Assembly (NCBI RefSeq): GCF_964063325.1
Contig: NZ_OZ061315.1
Coordinates: 3,100,001-3,164,000, forward strand
DNA: 64,000 bases
Source of the DNA: Hafnia alvei
Lineage (GTDB): Bacteria; Pseudomonadota; Gammaproteobacteria; Enterobacterales; Enterobacteriaceae
Direction: 5' to 3'
Shown here in pieces: positions 31,191-40,982 of the stretch (position 1 is the stretch's first letter; every line of letters starts with the position of its first letter). Under the pieces are notes generated by a model that did no database searches, was not told the origin of the DNA, and saw nothing but the letters and a program-made list of their open reading frames with translations. Both the position numbers and the translations under genes were made by a program.

Positions 31191-32156
31191 CTATCGGCTA
31201 TTTTTAAGCAACTCCAGCGCCTGTTTCACAATATCCTCCGCCGTCAGTTCATATTCTTGCATCAGGAAATCCTGTGTCCCCACCTGCCCATAGCGTTCTT
31301 TTACTCCAACGCGTCGCATCGGCACCGGATGGTTTTCCACCAGCACTTCTGCCACGGCTGAACCAAGCCCGTTATGAATGCTATGGTTTTCACAGGTAAC
31401 GATTCGCCCTGTTTTCGCAGCGTATTCAATAATCAGATCTTTATCGATAGGCTTAAGCGTAAACATGTCTATAACCGCAGCGCTGTAACCTTGCTGAGCA
31501 AGCACTTGTGCCGCTTGCAGAGCTTCAGCCACCATAATCCCATTGGCAATCAGCGTGATATCTTTGCCATCTTGTAAAACCTTGCCTTTGCCAATGGTGA
31601 ATTCTGTACCGTCAGGATAAATGGTGTATGCCTGCTTACGGATGGTTCTCACCCAGTGAAAACCTTTTAAATCCACCAGTTGGCGTAGAATGTTTTGGAA
31701 CATCGTGGCATCCGTCATCTCCATCACCACGGAGTGGGCAAGACCACGCACAATCCCCATATCTTCAAAAGACATATGAGTTCCGCCGTTATGGCAAGCG
31801 CTGACGCCAGCATCCGATGCAATCACCTTCACATTATTTTTTTGATAATCAACCGACATAAACAGCTGATCAAAACAGCGGCGACTAGCGAAAGCAGTGA
31901 AAGTATGCACAAACGGAACGCGTCCGGCTAAAGAGAGGCCTGCCGCAGTACCGATAACGTTGGCCTCCATAATTCCACAGTTAATAACCTGATGGGGGAA
32001 ATCGCGGTGAACGCTGTCCATGGCCATAGAGCTCATCAAATCAGCTTCTAGCGCTATTACCGGCGTATTCGCGATGAACTGATCGCGCATCGCCTGGGCA
32101 TAAACCTTGCGCATTTCCATTTTATCTTTCTGTAACGGCAGGAATTCATGGATCAT
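31191..32156 (-). CDS. Transketolase, C-terminal subunit
   Basis: A 321-residue protein corresponding to the pyrimidine-binding and C-terminal domains of transketolase, encoded separately from the N-terminal half. Visible are VIALEADLMSS, GIMEANVIGTAAGLSLAG (with the catalytic glutamate region), FTAFASRRCFDQ and the C-terminal domain DITLIANGIMVAEALQAA. The start overlaps the stop of the N-terminal subunit by 4 bp, so the two halves are made together. It is the last gene of a PTS operon. Confidence 0.9.
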   Translation of the reverse strand: MIHEFLPLQKDKMEMRKVYAQAMRDQFIANTPVIALEADLMSSMAMDSVHRDFPHQVINCGIMEANVIGTAAGLSLAGRVPFVHTFTAFASRRCFDQLFMSVDYQKNNVKVIASDAGVSACHNGGTHMSFEDMGIVRGLAHSVVMEMTDATMFQNILRQLVDLKGFHWVRTIRKQAYTIYPDGTEFTIGKGKVLQDGKDITLIANGIMVAEALQAAQVLAQQGYSAAVIDMFTLKPIDKDLIIEYAAKTGRIVTCENHSIHNGLGSAVAEVLVENHPVPMRRVGVKERYGQVGTQDFLMQEYELTAEDIVKQALELLKNSR

Positions 32157-32983
32157 AGCGTTGCCTCCAGTGTTGCGATCGCTTGCTGCATTTCCGCTTT
32201 AATATCGTCAGTTAGGCGCAGGTGATGTGAATTGGGCAGTTGCTCAATATACGGAACGCCCTGACCTTTGATGCTGTCGAGAAGTACCACTTGCGGGCGC
32301 TGTTCGCCGCTTCGAACAGGAGCAATGGCCTCGTAAATAGCGGCAATATCGTCGCCTTTCACGCTGAGCACATCAAAGCCGAATGCGCTAAATTTCGCGT
32401 TGAGATCGAATGGCTTGATGACCTCATCTAAGGTGCCATCCAGCTGCTGCTTGTTGTAGTCAATAAACAGCGTCAGGTTATTCAGATTATGGTGGGCGAT
32501 AAACTGGAAAGCTTCCCAGCACTGACCTTCATTCAATTCGCCGTCGCCCAAAATACAGAATACGCGGTTTTTACGTCCTGCCAGCTGATGTGCCAGCGCC
32601 ATCCCTGTCGCAATTGAAACACCCTGCCCTAACGAGCCGGTCGTCGCATCAACGCCACGAGTTAGCAAACGGTCGGGATGACTGGGGAAATGGGTTCCAT
32701 TTTCGTTTAGCGTGGCTAACTCTTCACGAGGGAAATAGCCTTTTAACGCCAAAGCACTATATAACGCGGGCCCTGCATGCCCTTTAGACAGCACAAAATT
32801 ATCGCGCTCAGGCCACTGTGGCTGAGCAGGATCAACCTTCATCACTGCGCCATACAATACCGCCAACGTTTCAACCACCGACATTGAGCCACCGTAGTGA
32901 CCAAAGCCCAGATTCGTTAACGCTTTTAAGGTTTCTACGCGAATTTCTGTTGCGTAGCGTTGAACCTCTTTCAGGTTAAGCAT
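32153..32983 (-). CDS. Transketolase, N-terminal (TPP-binding) subunit
   Basis: A 276-residue protein with the thiamine diphosphate domain of transketolase. LSKGHAGPALYSALALKGYF and GSLGQGVSIATGMALA match the family. The TPP motif begins GDGELNEGQCWEAFQF and ends near LFIDYNKQQLDG. Paired with the C-terminal subunit, it should transfer two-carbon units between sugar phosphates. It lies 9 bp after the EIIC gene, which suggests that the imported phosphorylated sugar is its substrate or is one step away from it. Confidence 0.9.
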   Translation of the reverse strand: MLNLKEVQRYATEIRVETLKALTNLGFGHYGGSMSVVETLAVLYGAVMKVDPAQPQWPERDNFVLSKGHAGPALYSALALKGYFPREELATLNENGTHFPSHPDRLLTRGVDATTGSLGQGVSIATGMALAHQLAGRKNRVFCILGDGELNEGQCWEAFQFIAHHNLNNLTLFIDYNKQQLDGTLDEVIKPFDLNAKFSAFGFDVLSVKGDDIAAIYEAIAPVRSGEQRPQVVLLDSIKGQGVPYIEQLPNSHHLRLTDDIKAEMQQAIATLEATL

Positions 32984-32992
32984 AGTTACCCC

Positions 32993-34378
32993 TTATTTAT
33001 TGGCGCCATTAGCGGAGGTGGATGGAGAGCTCTTGCGTGAGAAGAAGTAGTTATGTGCCACCAGCGCTACGAATATCGCGATAATGACGGCCATAATCAT
33101 GTCTTTATTCATAAAGCGCGCCATGTTGCCTAGCACAATACCAATGCCGCCAAAATCGGCGTCCGAGAACGTGGTATTGGCAAAACCGAGCGCGCCTAGA
33201 ACTGGCAACAATAGAACCGGCAGGAAGGTAATCAGCAGGCCATTAGCAAATGCGCCGATCATGGCACCACGGCGGCCACCGGTGGCATTGCCGAAGACCC
33301 CTGCCGTTGCCCCCGTAAAGAAGTGAGGAACAACGCCTGGTAAAATCAGCACCAGATTAAATTGGCCTAAGAGGAACAACCCCACCAGCCCGCCAAGGAA
33401 ACTAAATAGGAAACCAATCAACACTGCGTTAGGGGCGTAAGGATAAACCACGGGGCAATCAAGCGCAGGACGTGCATTGGGGACTAAACGCTCAGAAAAA
33501 CCTGTAAATGCAGGAACGATTTCAGCCAAAATTAAGCGAACGCCTTGCAGAATAATGAATACGCCAGCCGCAAAGGTAATCGCCATAATGATGGAATAGA
33601 CCAAATAGTTTTGGCCGGCGCTATAGGTGGCTTCGACGAAATCAGAGCCTGCACTCACCGCCATAATCAGGTAAATCACCATCATGGTCAGAGAGATGGA
33701 GATGGAACTGTCGCGTAAGAAGCTAAGGTTTTTAGGCAGATTCATCTCTTCGGTTGAGCGCGATCCTTTACCCACGCGTCCACCGATCCAGCCGGAAAGG
33801 ATATAGCCTAATGTGCCAAAATGGCCAAAAGCGATATCGTCATTGCCGGTAATTTTGCGCATATATCGCTGCGCCAAAGCAGGGAAAAAGGCCATAACTA
33901 AACCGAGCGTTAATGCCCCCGTAAAGACTAATTGCACACCTTCAAATCCGGCGACGGTCAATATAATGCCGATCATGCACGCCATATAAAACGTGTGGTG
34001 TCCGGTTAAGAATATGTACTTAAGCTTGGTAAAGCGTGCCACCACAATATTAGCAACCATACCGAACGCCATGATTAGCGCAGTCGCAGCACCATATTTT
34101 TCTAATGCAATAGAGACTATCGCTTCATTATTAGGAATGATGCCCTGAATATTAAAGGCATGCTCAAACATACCTCCCAATGGGTTGAGTGAACTGACAA
34201 GAACTCCAGCACCACCGCCTAAAACAATAAAACCTAGAATAGTTTTTACGGTTCCTTTCACAACATCGCTGAAAGATTTTTTCTGAGCCAATAAACCAAC
34301 AAGAGCAATAATACCGACGAGAACTGCAGGAACTTTTAATATATCAACGATGAACTTCAGCGTTTCTTGGATAAACAT
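32993..34378 (-). CDS. PTS ascorbate-type EIIC permease (UlaA/SgaT family)
   Basis: A 461-residue membrane component of the ascorbate-galactitol PTS superfamily, with about 11 hydrophobic segments. The opening MFIQETLKFIVDILKVPAVL and the motifs GAGVLVSSLNPLGGMFEHAF and GHHTFYMACMIG are typical of UlaA-like permeases. Separate EIIB and EIIA genes are upstream. The family member is an ascorbate-like carrier, but the transketolase partners argue for a pentose, pentitol or related sugar; the true substrate cannot be read from sequence. Confidence 0.9.
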   Translation of the reverse strand: MFIQETLKFIVDILKVPAVLVGIIALVGLLAQKKSFSDVVKGTVKTILGFIVLGGGAGVLVSSLNPLGGMFEHAFNIQGIIPNNEAIVSIALEKYGAATALIMAFGMVANIVVARFTKLKYIFLTGHHTFYMACMIGIILTVAGFEGVQLVFTGALTLGLVMAFFPALAQRYMRKITGNDDIAFGHFGTLGYILSGWIGGRVGKGSRSTEEMNLPKNLSFLRDSSISISLTMMVIYLIMAVSAGSDFVEATYSAGQNYLVYSIIMAITFAAGVFIILQGVRLILAEIVPAFTGFSERLVPNARPALDCPVVYPYAPNAVLIGFLFSFLGGLVGLFLLGQFNLVLILPGVVPHFFTGATAGVFGNATGGRRGAMIGAFANGLLITFLPVLLLPVLGALGFANTTFSDADFGGIGIVLGNMARFMNKDMIMAVIIAIFVALVAHNYFFSRKSSPSTSANGANK

Positions 34379-34418
34379 ATCCGCCTCGCTAATTATCTAA
34401 GAGAAGTTGTCGATTATT

Positions 34419-34688
34419 TTATTTATTGAAATAAGCCCGTAGCTTTTTTTCAAGTTCATTAATATCAATAATATTGGTAATAACAATTAGCTGGTTATCT
34501 GGGATGCTGGCACTGGCAGCAATATCCTTCGCCATTACAAACAAGTCGGCTTCGCTGGGAATAGCCGATGAAAGGTCGGAGTGCTCAACATCAGCCTCAA
34601 CGCCAATTTTCTTAAGCACTTTTTTAATATTCATTTCCACCATAAAACTACTGCCCAAACCTGAACCACATATCGCCATAATCTTCAT
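34419..34688 (-). CDS. PTS EIIB component (lactose/ascorbate-type)
   Basis: An 89-residue EIIB domain of the SgaB/UlaB type. The phosphorylated cysteine is C7 in MAICGSGLGSSFM, the usual P-loop-like CGxGxGSS motif. It takes phosphate from the EIIA protein encoded upstream and passes it to the sugar at EIIC, encoded 40 bp downstream. Confidence 0.9.
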   Translation of the reverse strand: MKIMAICGSGLGSSFMVEMNIKKVLKKIGVEADVEHSDLSSAIPSEADLFVMAKDIAASASIPDNQLIVITNIIDINELEKKLRAYFNK

Positions 34689-34772
34689 TATTCAATCCTC
34701 GGTGAGTTTTTAAACACAGAGATCCCACAGGGAATCCTGTTATTTTTATGGGGTTATTGATTTAAATAGCTC

Positions 34773-35216
34773 TTAAAATTTCTCGATGATAGATTTAATC
34801 TCCTCTCGCGTAGCGGCATTGTGAATTTTTTTTACCGCATCATCATCTGAGAAAAACTCTGCCAGATGAGAAATCAATTCAATATGGCTGTGGCTGTCAG
34901 GCGCTGAGAGCATCACAATTAAATTAACCGGATCGTTGTCAGCGGAATAGAATAAAACATCTTGTTTCACGCTCAGCAATGAAAGCCCTAAAGACTTGGC
35001 ACCTTCTTCTGGCCTTGCATGCGGCATCGCAATACCCGGAGCTAAAACATAATAGGGACCCAGCTTTTCATGTTGCAGATAAATAGCGGCAAGATAATCG
35101 GGAGTAATAATACCTTTTTGTAATAACGGCTGGGCGCTGAGCCTCACAGCCTCTTGCCACGTATCCACACTTTCGCGAATTTGTATGGTGTCATCAGTTA
35201 ACCAAGTATTCAGCAT
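34773..35216 (-). CDS. PTS EIIA component (mannitol/fructose type)
   Basis: A 147-residue EIIA_2 domain protein. The active histidine is H66 in GIAMPHARPEEGA. The start at 35216 (MLNTWL) has TAGGAG 7 bases upstream; the frame is open 24 codons earlier, but that extension overlaps the operator region and lacks homology. It is the first gene of the operon EIIA-EIIB-EIIC-transketolase N-transketolase C, and is divergent from a LacI-family regulator. Confidence 0.9.
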   Translation of the reverse strand: MLNTWLTDDTIQIRESVDTWQEAVRLSAQPLLQKGIITPDYLAAIYLQHEKLGPYYVLAPGIAMPHARPEEGAKSLGLSLLSVKQDVLFYSADNDPVNLIVMLSAPDSHSHIELISHLAEFFSDDDAVKKIHNAATREEIKSIIEKF

Positions 35217-35319
35217 TGTCTCTCCTAAGCGGATGACCTCTGTTGATAACCCTAACTGCCGGCCATTTTGACCATTGATTATCAGCAAATGGGGTGGTGT
35301 AAAGAGACGATACCTTTAA

Positions 35320-35333
35320 AGATAGCGCTACCA
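35320..35333. promoter_or_regulatory. LacI-type operator, distal copy
   Basis: AGATAGCGCTACCA is an 11/14 match to the palindrome at 35356-35369, centred 36 bp away. Between them is a further half site, AACGCTATCTG. It lies about 105 bp upstream of the EIIA start. Confidence 0.7.
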
Positions 35334-35355
35334 AAAACGCTATCTGTTAGATTTG

Positions 35356-35369
35356 TGATAGCGCTATCA
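35356..35369. promoter_or_regulatory. LacI-type operator, perfect palindrome
   Basis: TGATAGCGCTATCA is a perfect 14-bp palindrome with the central CG step typical of LacI/GalR-family operators. It lies between the divergent PTS operon and the LacI-type gene and is the natural binding site for that regulator. Confidence 0.82.
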
Positions 35370-35429
35370 AAAATAGATGCTTAATCTATGAACAGAGATG
35401 ACGCATATCTCATAACGCTAAGTACATGG

Positions 35430-35443
35430 CAATATCGCTACCA
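35430..35443. promoter_or_regulatory. LacI-type operator, weak third copy
   Basis: CAATATCGCTACCA keeps the right half site (GCTACCA, as in the copy at 35320) and part of the left. Its centre is 74 bp, close to seven helical turns, from the perfect operator, so a looped repressor complex is possible. It lies about 80 bp before the regulator gene. Confidence 0.45.
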
Positions 35444-35524
35444 AAGCCTGTAGTAGTTTTATGATTAATCTCTTTTTTTAGCTAAAATAGCGCCATTGCA
35501 GCCTAGGCTCCGTTAGGAACAAGC

Positions 35525-36544
35525 ATGTCCATTATTAAAAAACGACGTAGTACCGGCAGAGTCACGCTGGCCGATGTAGCCCGCCATGCTGGTGTTGGTT
35601 CAATGACCGTATCACGTGCTCTACGCACGCCCGATCAGGTATCGGACAAGCTAAGAGAAAAAATTGAGTCTGCCGTTAGCGAACTGGGCTATGTGCCAAA
35701 TCTTGCCGCCAGCGCTTTAGCGTCTGGGGCTGGCCGCACTATTTCGGTAGTGGTTCCCTCGTTTACCGAAGCAGGCTGCGCTCAAATGCTGGCTGGGCTA
35801 CAAAGCGTATTACAACCGGCAGGATTCCAACTGACACTCTCAGAATCCCAACGAGATGAAGAGCGCGAAGCCAACATGCTAGAAAACCTGCTTTCGGCCA
35901 GCCTTGCCGCGGTGGTGCTACTTAGCACCGAGCAAAGCGATAACACCCGTCAATGGCTGAAAAATGCAGAAATTCCGGTGGTTGAAATCGGCGCCATGCG
36001 CGAAGATCCCATCGATATCAATATTGGGATAGATTATGCCGACGCGATGTTTAATCTGACACGCTATGTCATCGAGCGAGGATATGAAAACATTGGCTTA
36101 CTCTGTGCGAATCAAGAGCCGTGGGTATTTCAGCAGCACCTTCATGGCTGGCATCAGGCGCTGTTGCGTAGCCATTTCTCACCGCATCGGGTTATTAACG
36201 CTGCTGAACCCGCCAATTTCTCAACCGGCGCAAACCTGTTACCCGAATTTATTCTGGCTTGGCCAGAAATTGATGCGCTGATCTGTGCGTCTGACGAATT
36301 AGCCTGCGGAGTATTGTATGAATGCCAAAGACGGCATATCCGTATACCAAGCCAGCTAGCCGTTGTGGGTTTCGGTAATCGGGATGTGAGTCAGGTATGT
36401 CAGCCGCCGTTAACCACAACCGCCGTACCTTTTAAAGAGATTGGTATTCAGGCCGCCAACGCCCTATTGGCGCGCCTGAATCAGCAAGCAACCAGAGTCA
36501 CTATTCCTGTCAGCTCAGTGTTATGCAAACGGAGCAGTTGCTAA
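35525..36544 (+). CDS. LacI-family transcriptional regulator of the PTS/transketolase operon
   Basis: A 339-residue repressor. The N-terminal HTH (about residues 13-35) reads VTLADVARHAGVGSMTVSRA, with the hinge helix VPNLAASALASG, followed by the periplasmic-binding-protein-like effector domain (VSVVVPSF-like start, CASDELACGVLYECQ, VVGFGNRD). It is closest in style to GntR/IdnR-type LacI proteins. It is divergent from the EIIA gene, with three related palindromes between, so it should repress the operon and perhaps itself. The inducer is unknown, presumably the imported sugar phosphate. Confidence 0.92.
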   Translation: MSIIKKRRSTGRVTLADVARHAGVGSMTVSRALRTPDQVSDKLREKIESAVSELGYVPNLAASALASGAGRTISVVVPSFTEAGCAQMLAGLQSVLQPAGFQLTLSESQRDEEREANMLENLLSASLAAVVLLSTEQSDNTRQWLKNAEIPVVEIGAMREDPIDINIGIDYADAMFNLTRYVIERGYENIGLLCANQEPWVFQQHLHGWHQALLRSHFSPHRVINAAEPANFSTGANLLPEFILAWPEIDALICASDELACGVLYECQRRHIRIPSQLAVVGFGNRDVSQVCQPPLTTTAVPFKEIGIQAANALLARLNQQATRVTIPVSSVLCKRSSC

Positions 36545-36563
36545 GCTGACAGTACTGGAATCG

Positions 36564-37181
36564 TTACTCTTCGCTTTCGTTCTGCGGCACACCGTTTTCC
36601 GCTTCAGATTCGCTAGGCGCTTTCGCCGATGATGTGGTTTTTTGGATACACATCGGCTGGTAGTGTTTATCGCTATTACGCGTCATCCACAAAGAGAGAG
36701 CCTTCAGTGAATCAGGGGTAAAGCTATCGCACTCCGCAGTGATTTCCTCTGGGGTCATCCAGCGAACCGACTCAACCTCTTCTTCCTGTAGCGCAAACGG
36801 GCCGTGAGAAACACAGCTAAACAGCCCACCCCATACGCGGCAGTTGTCTTGTTCAAAATAGAACATACCGTGATCGGCAAAGGGAACGCCTGCAATGCCA
36901 AGCTCCTCTTCTGCTTCTCGGCGCGCTGACTCCAACATATTTTCACCACTTTGCACCACGCCGCCGGCGGTAGCATCGAGCCATCCAGGGTAAAAATCTT
37001 TGTTATCAGTGCGTTTCTGAACCAGGATCTGCCCCATTCCATTGTGAACCACAATATAGGTTGCACGGTGACGCAGACATTGCGCGCGCATCTGCGCGCG
37101 AGTTGATTGCGCGATGACATCATTGTTTTCATCAACAATATCAACCCACTCCAACTCGGTGTTAAGCGTTTGTTCCACCAT
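36564..37181 (-). CDS. yfcD: Nudix hydrolase YfcD
   Basis: A 205-residue Nudix hydrolase like E. coli YfcD (180). The Nudix box [20 protein letters not shown] followed by ELGI is complete, with the REAEEELG metal-binding core, so activity on a nucleoside diphosphate derivative is expected; the substrate is unknown. The last 30 or so residues (from about 173) form a low-complexity acidic/serine tail that is longer than in E. coli. It is convergent with the LacI-type gene. Confidence 0.92.
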   Translation of the reverse strand: MVEQTLNTELEWVDIVDENNDVIAQSTRAQMRAQCLRHRATYIVVHNGMGQILVQKRTDNKDFYPGWLDATAGGVVQSGENMLESARREAEEELGIAGVPFADHGMFYFEQDNCRVWGGLFSCVSHGPFALQEEEVESVRWMTPEEITAECDSFTPDSLKALSLWMTRNSDKHYQPMCIQKTTSSAKAPSESEAENGVPQNESEE

Positions 37182-37303
37182 CCTCTGAAACCTTTTTCTT
37201 AGCGTACTGCTGTACGCGGTTTGTTCATCGCACCTGCTTTATGGTTCACATCTGTAGACGCTACAGCGGTGAAAGCAGATCCTACCGAAAATGCCATAAA
37301 TAA

Positions 37304-37852
37304 TCAGTCGATTACGACTTCTGCCAGTATCTCTGTACCGTACAGGGCGCACACTTTTAAGACCCCGTTTTCAAATATCCCAAAACTAGGCACATGCCCA
37401 CCTTTGGGTAAGCTAACAGAGCCTGGATTGAAGCAGTAGATATCACCGCGTTGTTCTGCCACCGGTAGATGCGTGTGTCCGTAGACCAGCACATCTTTTG
37501 GGCTTAATGGTGGTAACTCCGCTGGATGATAAAGGTGACCATGGGTTAAAAACAATCTTTGATTATCGAGCAAAATTTGCTGCCAAGGCGCCATCATCGG
37601 GAATTTCAGCAGCATCTGATCGACTTCACTATCGCAATTGCCGCGAACTGCGATGATCTTGTCAGCAAACTTATTTAGCTGCTCTGCAACCTGCGGCGGG
37701 TTATAGCCTTCAGGTAGCGGATTTCGTGGGCCGTGATTGAGCACATCTCCCAGAATAATCAGCCACTGGCTTTCGCTTTGTTCAAACAACTCAAGCACGC
37801 GCTGGGTCGTGGTGAGAGATCCATGGATATCAGAGGCAAACATCAGCTTCAT
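37304..37852 (-). CDS. yfcE: Metallophosphodiesterase YfcE
   Basis: A 182-residue MJ0936-type phosphodiesterase (E. coli YfcE 184). The metal-binding motifs appear in order: DIHGS (residues 7-11), LGDVLNHGPRN, RGNCDSEVDQ, LTHGHLYH and VYGHTHLP. The E. coli enzyme hydrolyses phosphodiester reporter substrates with manganese. The natural substrate is not known. It keeps the E. coli position between yfcD and yfcF. Confidence 0.94.
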   Translation of the reverse strand: MKLMFASDIHGSLTTTQRVLELFEQSESQWLIILGDVLNHGPRNPLPEGYNPPQVAEQLNKFADKIIAVRGNCDSEVDQMLLKFPMMAPWQQILLDNQRLFLTHGHLYHPAELPPLSPKDVLVYGHTHLPVAEQRGDIYCFNPGSVSLPKGGHVPSFGIFENGVLKVCALYGTEILAEVVID

Positions 37853-38006
37853 ATACGGTTCTCGTTAAATAAGAATAATCCCTATGGCGTTACAAATGCC
37901 CATAGTGTAGCGAATGGCCATAGTGTAACGATGGCTATCATCGCCCGCCAGCATACAACGCATTGTTTGCCTACTTTTAACCTGATTGCTTCATTAGTTG
38001 CTGCTT

Positions 38007-38651
<645 letters not shown>

Positions 38652-38862
38652 CTTCTCTCCTGTCGACACTTGGCAGTCATTGGAATCTCAGTATTACACG
38701 TTTGTGTATTTTTGCAGCGCTGAAGTTACCCCTGTTCAGGTGATATTTCACTCTGTCTGAATTATACATTTTTGCAACATCACCGCTTTCACCACCGAGC
38801 CTTTTGGACTATAGTCAGAGAGATAAGCTTCCTCTTACCGCTTGATTTTTCTGGGAGACATC

Positions 38863-39489
38863 ATGATCGACCTGTATTACGCACCGACACCAAACGGCCA
38901 TAAAATTACTCTTTTCCTCGAAGAATCTGGCCTAGCCTATCAAATTCATCGCATCGACATCGGCGCTGGCGATCAGTTTAAACCTGAGTTTTTAGCCATC
39001 TCCCCTAACAACAAAATCCCAGCCATTGTAGACCGACAGCCTGTAGATGGTGGCGCACCGCTGAGCCTGTTTGAATCAGGTGAAATACTGCTTTATCTCG
39101 CTGAGAAAACGGGCCGTTTCATGAGCCAAGAATTACGTTCACGCGCGGCCACGCTACAATGGTTATTCTGGCAAGTCGGCGGCTTTGGCCCAATGCTGGG
39201 GCAAAACCACCACTTCAATCACTACGCGCCACAGCCCGTTCCCTATGCAATTGAACGATATCAGGTTGAAACTAAACGCCTCTATACCGTTCTCGACAAA
39301 CAGTTGAAAAAGCATGCCTATGTATCGGGTGATGAATACAGCATCGCGGACATGGCGATTTATCCGTGGGTAGTTCCACATGCCCGCCAACGCATCGATT
39401 TAGAGGATTTTCCTGCCGTACGTAACTGGTTTGAACGCATCTCAGCCCGTCCTGCAACGAAGAAAGCCTACAGTTTGCCGCAAGACTAA
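38863..39489 (+). CDS. yfcG: GSH-dependent disulfide-bond oxidoreductase YfcG
   Basis: A nu-class glutathione transferase-like protein of 208 residues (E. coli 215). The thioredoxin-fold half carries the active-site threonine-asparagine motif PTPNGHKITLFLEE and the ISPNNKIPAIVD cis-proline loop. The helical half has RAATLQWLFWQVGG and the conserved LGQNHHFNHYAPQ. E. coli YfcG reduces disulfides with glutathione. The ATG at 38863 has GGGAG 9 bases upstream; the longer frame would start at a TTG. Confidence 0.94.
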   Translation: MIDLYYAPTPNGHKITLFLEESGLAYQIHRIDIGAGDQFKPEFLAISPNNKIPAIVDRQPVDGGAPLSLFESGEILLYLAEKTGRFMSQELRSRAATLQWLFWQVGGFGPMLGQNHHFNHYAPQPVPYAIERYQVETKRLYTVLDKQLKKHAYVSGDEYSIADMAIYPWVVPHARQRIDLEDFPAVRNWFERISARPATKKAYSLPQD

Positions 39490-39497
39490 TCGATATA

Positions 39498-39525
39498 GGC
39501 CAGCTGATGCTGGCCACTTCTTCTC
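39498..39525 (+). terminator. Hairpin between yfcG and folX
   Basis: GGCCAGC-TGAT-GCTGGCC is a perfect 7-bp stem 8 bp after the yfcG stop, followed by the pyrimidine-rich ACTTCTTCTC. A moderate terminator. Confidence 0.6.
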
Positions 39526-39588
39526 TATTATCATCGTAATGCTTTCCCTGTATGCTGAATGCGACATCGCATTTGATAAGGACACCCT

Positions 39589-39966
39589 ATGAGCTTTTTA
39601 CAGCCTGATGCCATTATTCGTATTAAAAACCTGCGGCTGCGCACTTTCATTGGGATAAACGAAGAAGAAATCAAGAATAAACAAGACGTTGTTATCAACG
39701 TTGTGATCCATTACCCAGCAGAGCAGGCGCGGAAAAGCGAGAATATCGCCGATGCGCTCAACTATCGTACGATAACGAAACGTATCATTGCACACGTTGA
39801 GGATCATCGTTTCGCGCTGCTGGAAAAATTAACTCAGGATGTCCTCAACATCGCTTGTGAACACCACTGGGTCACCTATGCTGAAGTAGAGGTCGATAAG
39901 CTTTACGCCCTACGCTATGCAGATTCTGTCTCGATGACCATGCGTTACCGCAAGGCTAATGAATAG
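39589..39966 (+). CDS. folX: Dihydroneopterin triphosphate 2'-epimerase FolX
   Basis: A 125-residue T-fold protein (E. coli FolX 120), a FolB paralogue that epimerises dihydroneopterin triphosphate to the monapterin form. The conserved segments [18 protein letters not shown] and [15 protein letters not shown], with glutamate in [19 protein letters not shown], are all present. AAGGA precedes the ATG. It is followed by yfcH 70 bp on, as in E. coli. Confidence 0.95.
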   Translation: MSFLQPDAIIRIKNLRLRTFIGINEEEIKNKQDVVINVVIHYPAEQARKSENIADALNYRTITKRIIAHVEDHRFALLEKLTQDVLNIACEHHWVTYAEVEVDKLYALRYADSVSMTMRYRKANE

Positions 39967-40036
39967 CGACATATACCCTAAATAACTCGTGTTATATCAA
40001 GGGTGATAGACATATCCCTGATCTTGGAGAAGGCTT

Positions 40037-40942
40037 ATGCGTATTTTTATCACTGGCGGAACGGGGCTTATCGGCAAACCTCTTTGCCAACGTCTGCTGA
40101 CGCTGCACCACGAGCTCACGGTTTTAACCCGCGATCCGCAGAAAGCGAGGGAAAAGCTCGGCGATAACGTTCACTACGTAACATCTTTGGAAGCGCTTTC
40201 AACGCTGGATGGCTACGACGCCGTGATTAATCTGGCCGGTGAGCCTATCGCGGATAAACGCTGGACGGAAGAGCAGAAACAGCGTCTTTGCCATAGCCGC
40301 TGGGATATTACCGAACGCCTTGTCGAACTGATTCATAACAGCGCCACGCCGCCTTCATCGCTGCTTTCCGGTTCGGCCGTGGGATATTATGGCGACCAAG
40401 GTGAAGCGTTAGTCACCGAAGAAGATACCCCGCATCATGAGTTTACCCACGATCTCTGCGCGCGTTGGGAAGGCATTGCGTTACAGGCCTCCAGCGACAA
40501 AACGCGCGTCTGCCTGATGCGCACCGGAATCGTTCTGGCCTCAGAGGGTGGCGCATTAAGTAAAATGCTTCCTCTTTTCCGCCTCGGTTTAGGTGGCGAA
40601 ATGGGCAATGGTCGGCAATATATGCCGTGGATCCACATTGATGACATGGTCAACGCCATTCTCTACTTGTTGGAGTGTCCAACGCTCAACGGTCCGTTCA
40701 ACATGACTTCGCCCTATCCCGTTCACAATGAACAGTTTATCGCCACGCTAGGCGAGATTTTAGGCCGCCCTACGGTGGTGCGTACCCCTGCGTTTGCAAT
40801 AAAAACCCTCATGGGTGAAGCCAGCGTACTGGTCCTCAGTGGACAGCGAGCTATTCCCAAAAGGCTGGAAGAAGCTGGGTTTGGGTTCAGATATTTTGAA
40901 CTGGAAGATGCGTTGAGAAATGTGTTGGGGAAGGAGTTTTAA
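40037..40942 (+). CDS. yfcH: TIGR01777-type NAD-dependent epimerase family protein YfcH
   Basis: A 301-residue extended short-chain dehydrogenase-like protein (E. coli 297). The N-terminal Rossmann motif is [13 protein letters not shown]. The [10 protein letters not shown] motif replaces the classical YxxxK site, and the C-terminal DUF1731 segment contains [20 protein letters not shown]. It is not known which sugar or cofactor substrate it uses. AGAAGG precedes the ATG. Element R2 follows 40 bp on. Confidence 0.94.
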   Translation: MRIFITGGTGLIGKPLCQRLLTLHHELTVLTRDPQKAREKLGDNVHYVTSLEALSTLDGYDAVINLAGEPIADKRWTEEQKQRLCHSRWDITERLVELIHNSATPPSSLLSGSAVGYYGDQGEALVTEEDTPHHEFTHDLCARWEGIALQASSDKTRVCLMRTGIVLASEGGALSKMLPLFRLGLGGEMGNGRQYMPWIHIDDMVNAILYLLECPTLNGPFNMTSPYPVHNEQFIATLGEILGRPTVVRTPAFAIKTLMGEASVLVLSGQRAIPKRLEEAGFGFRYFELEDALRNVLGKEF

Positions 40943-40982
40943 GTAGGGGAAAGGTTTCAACCACTTTTGCTTATGATGCATT

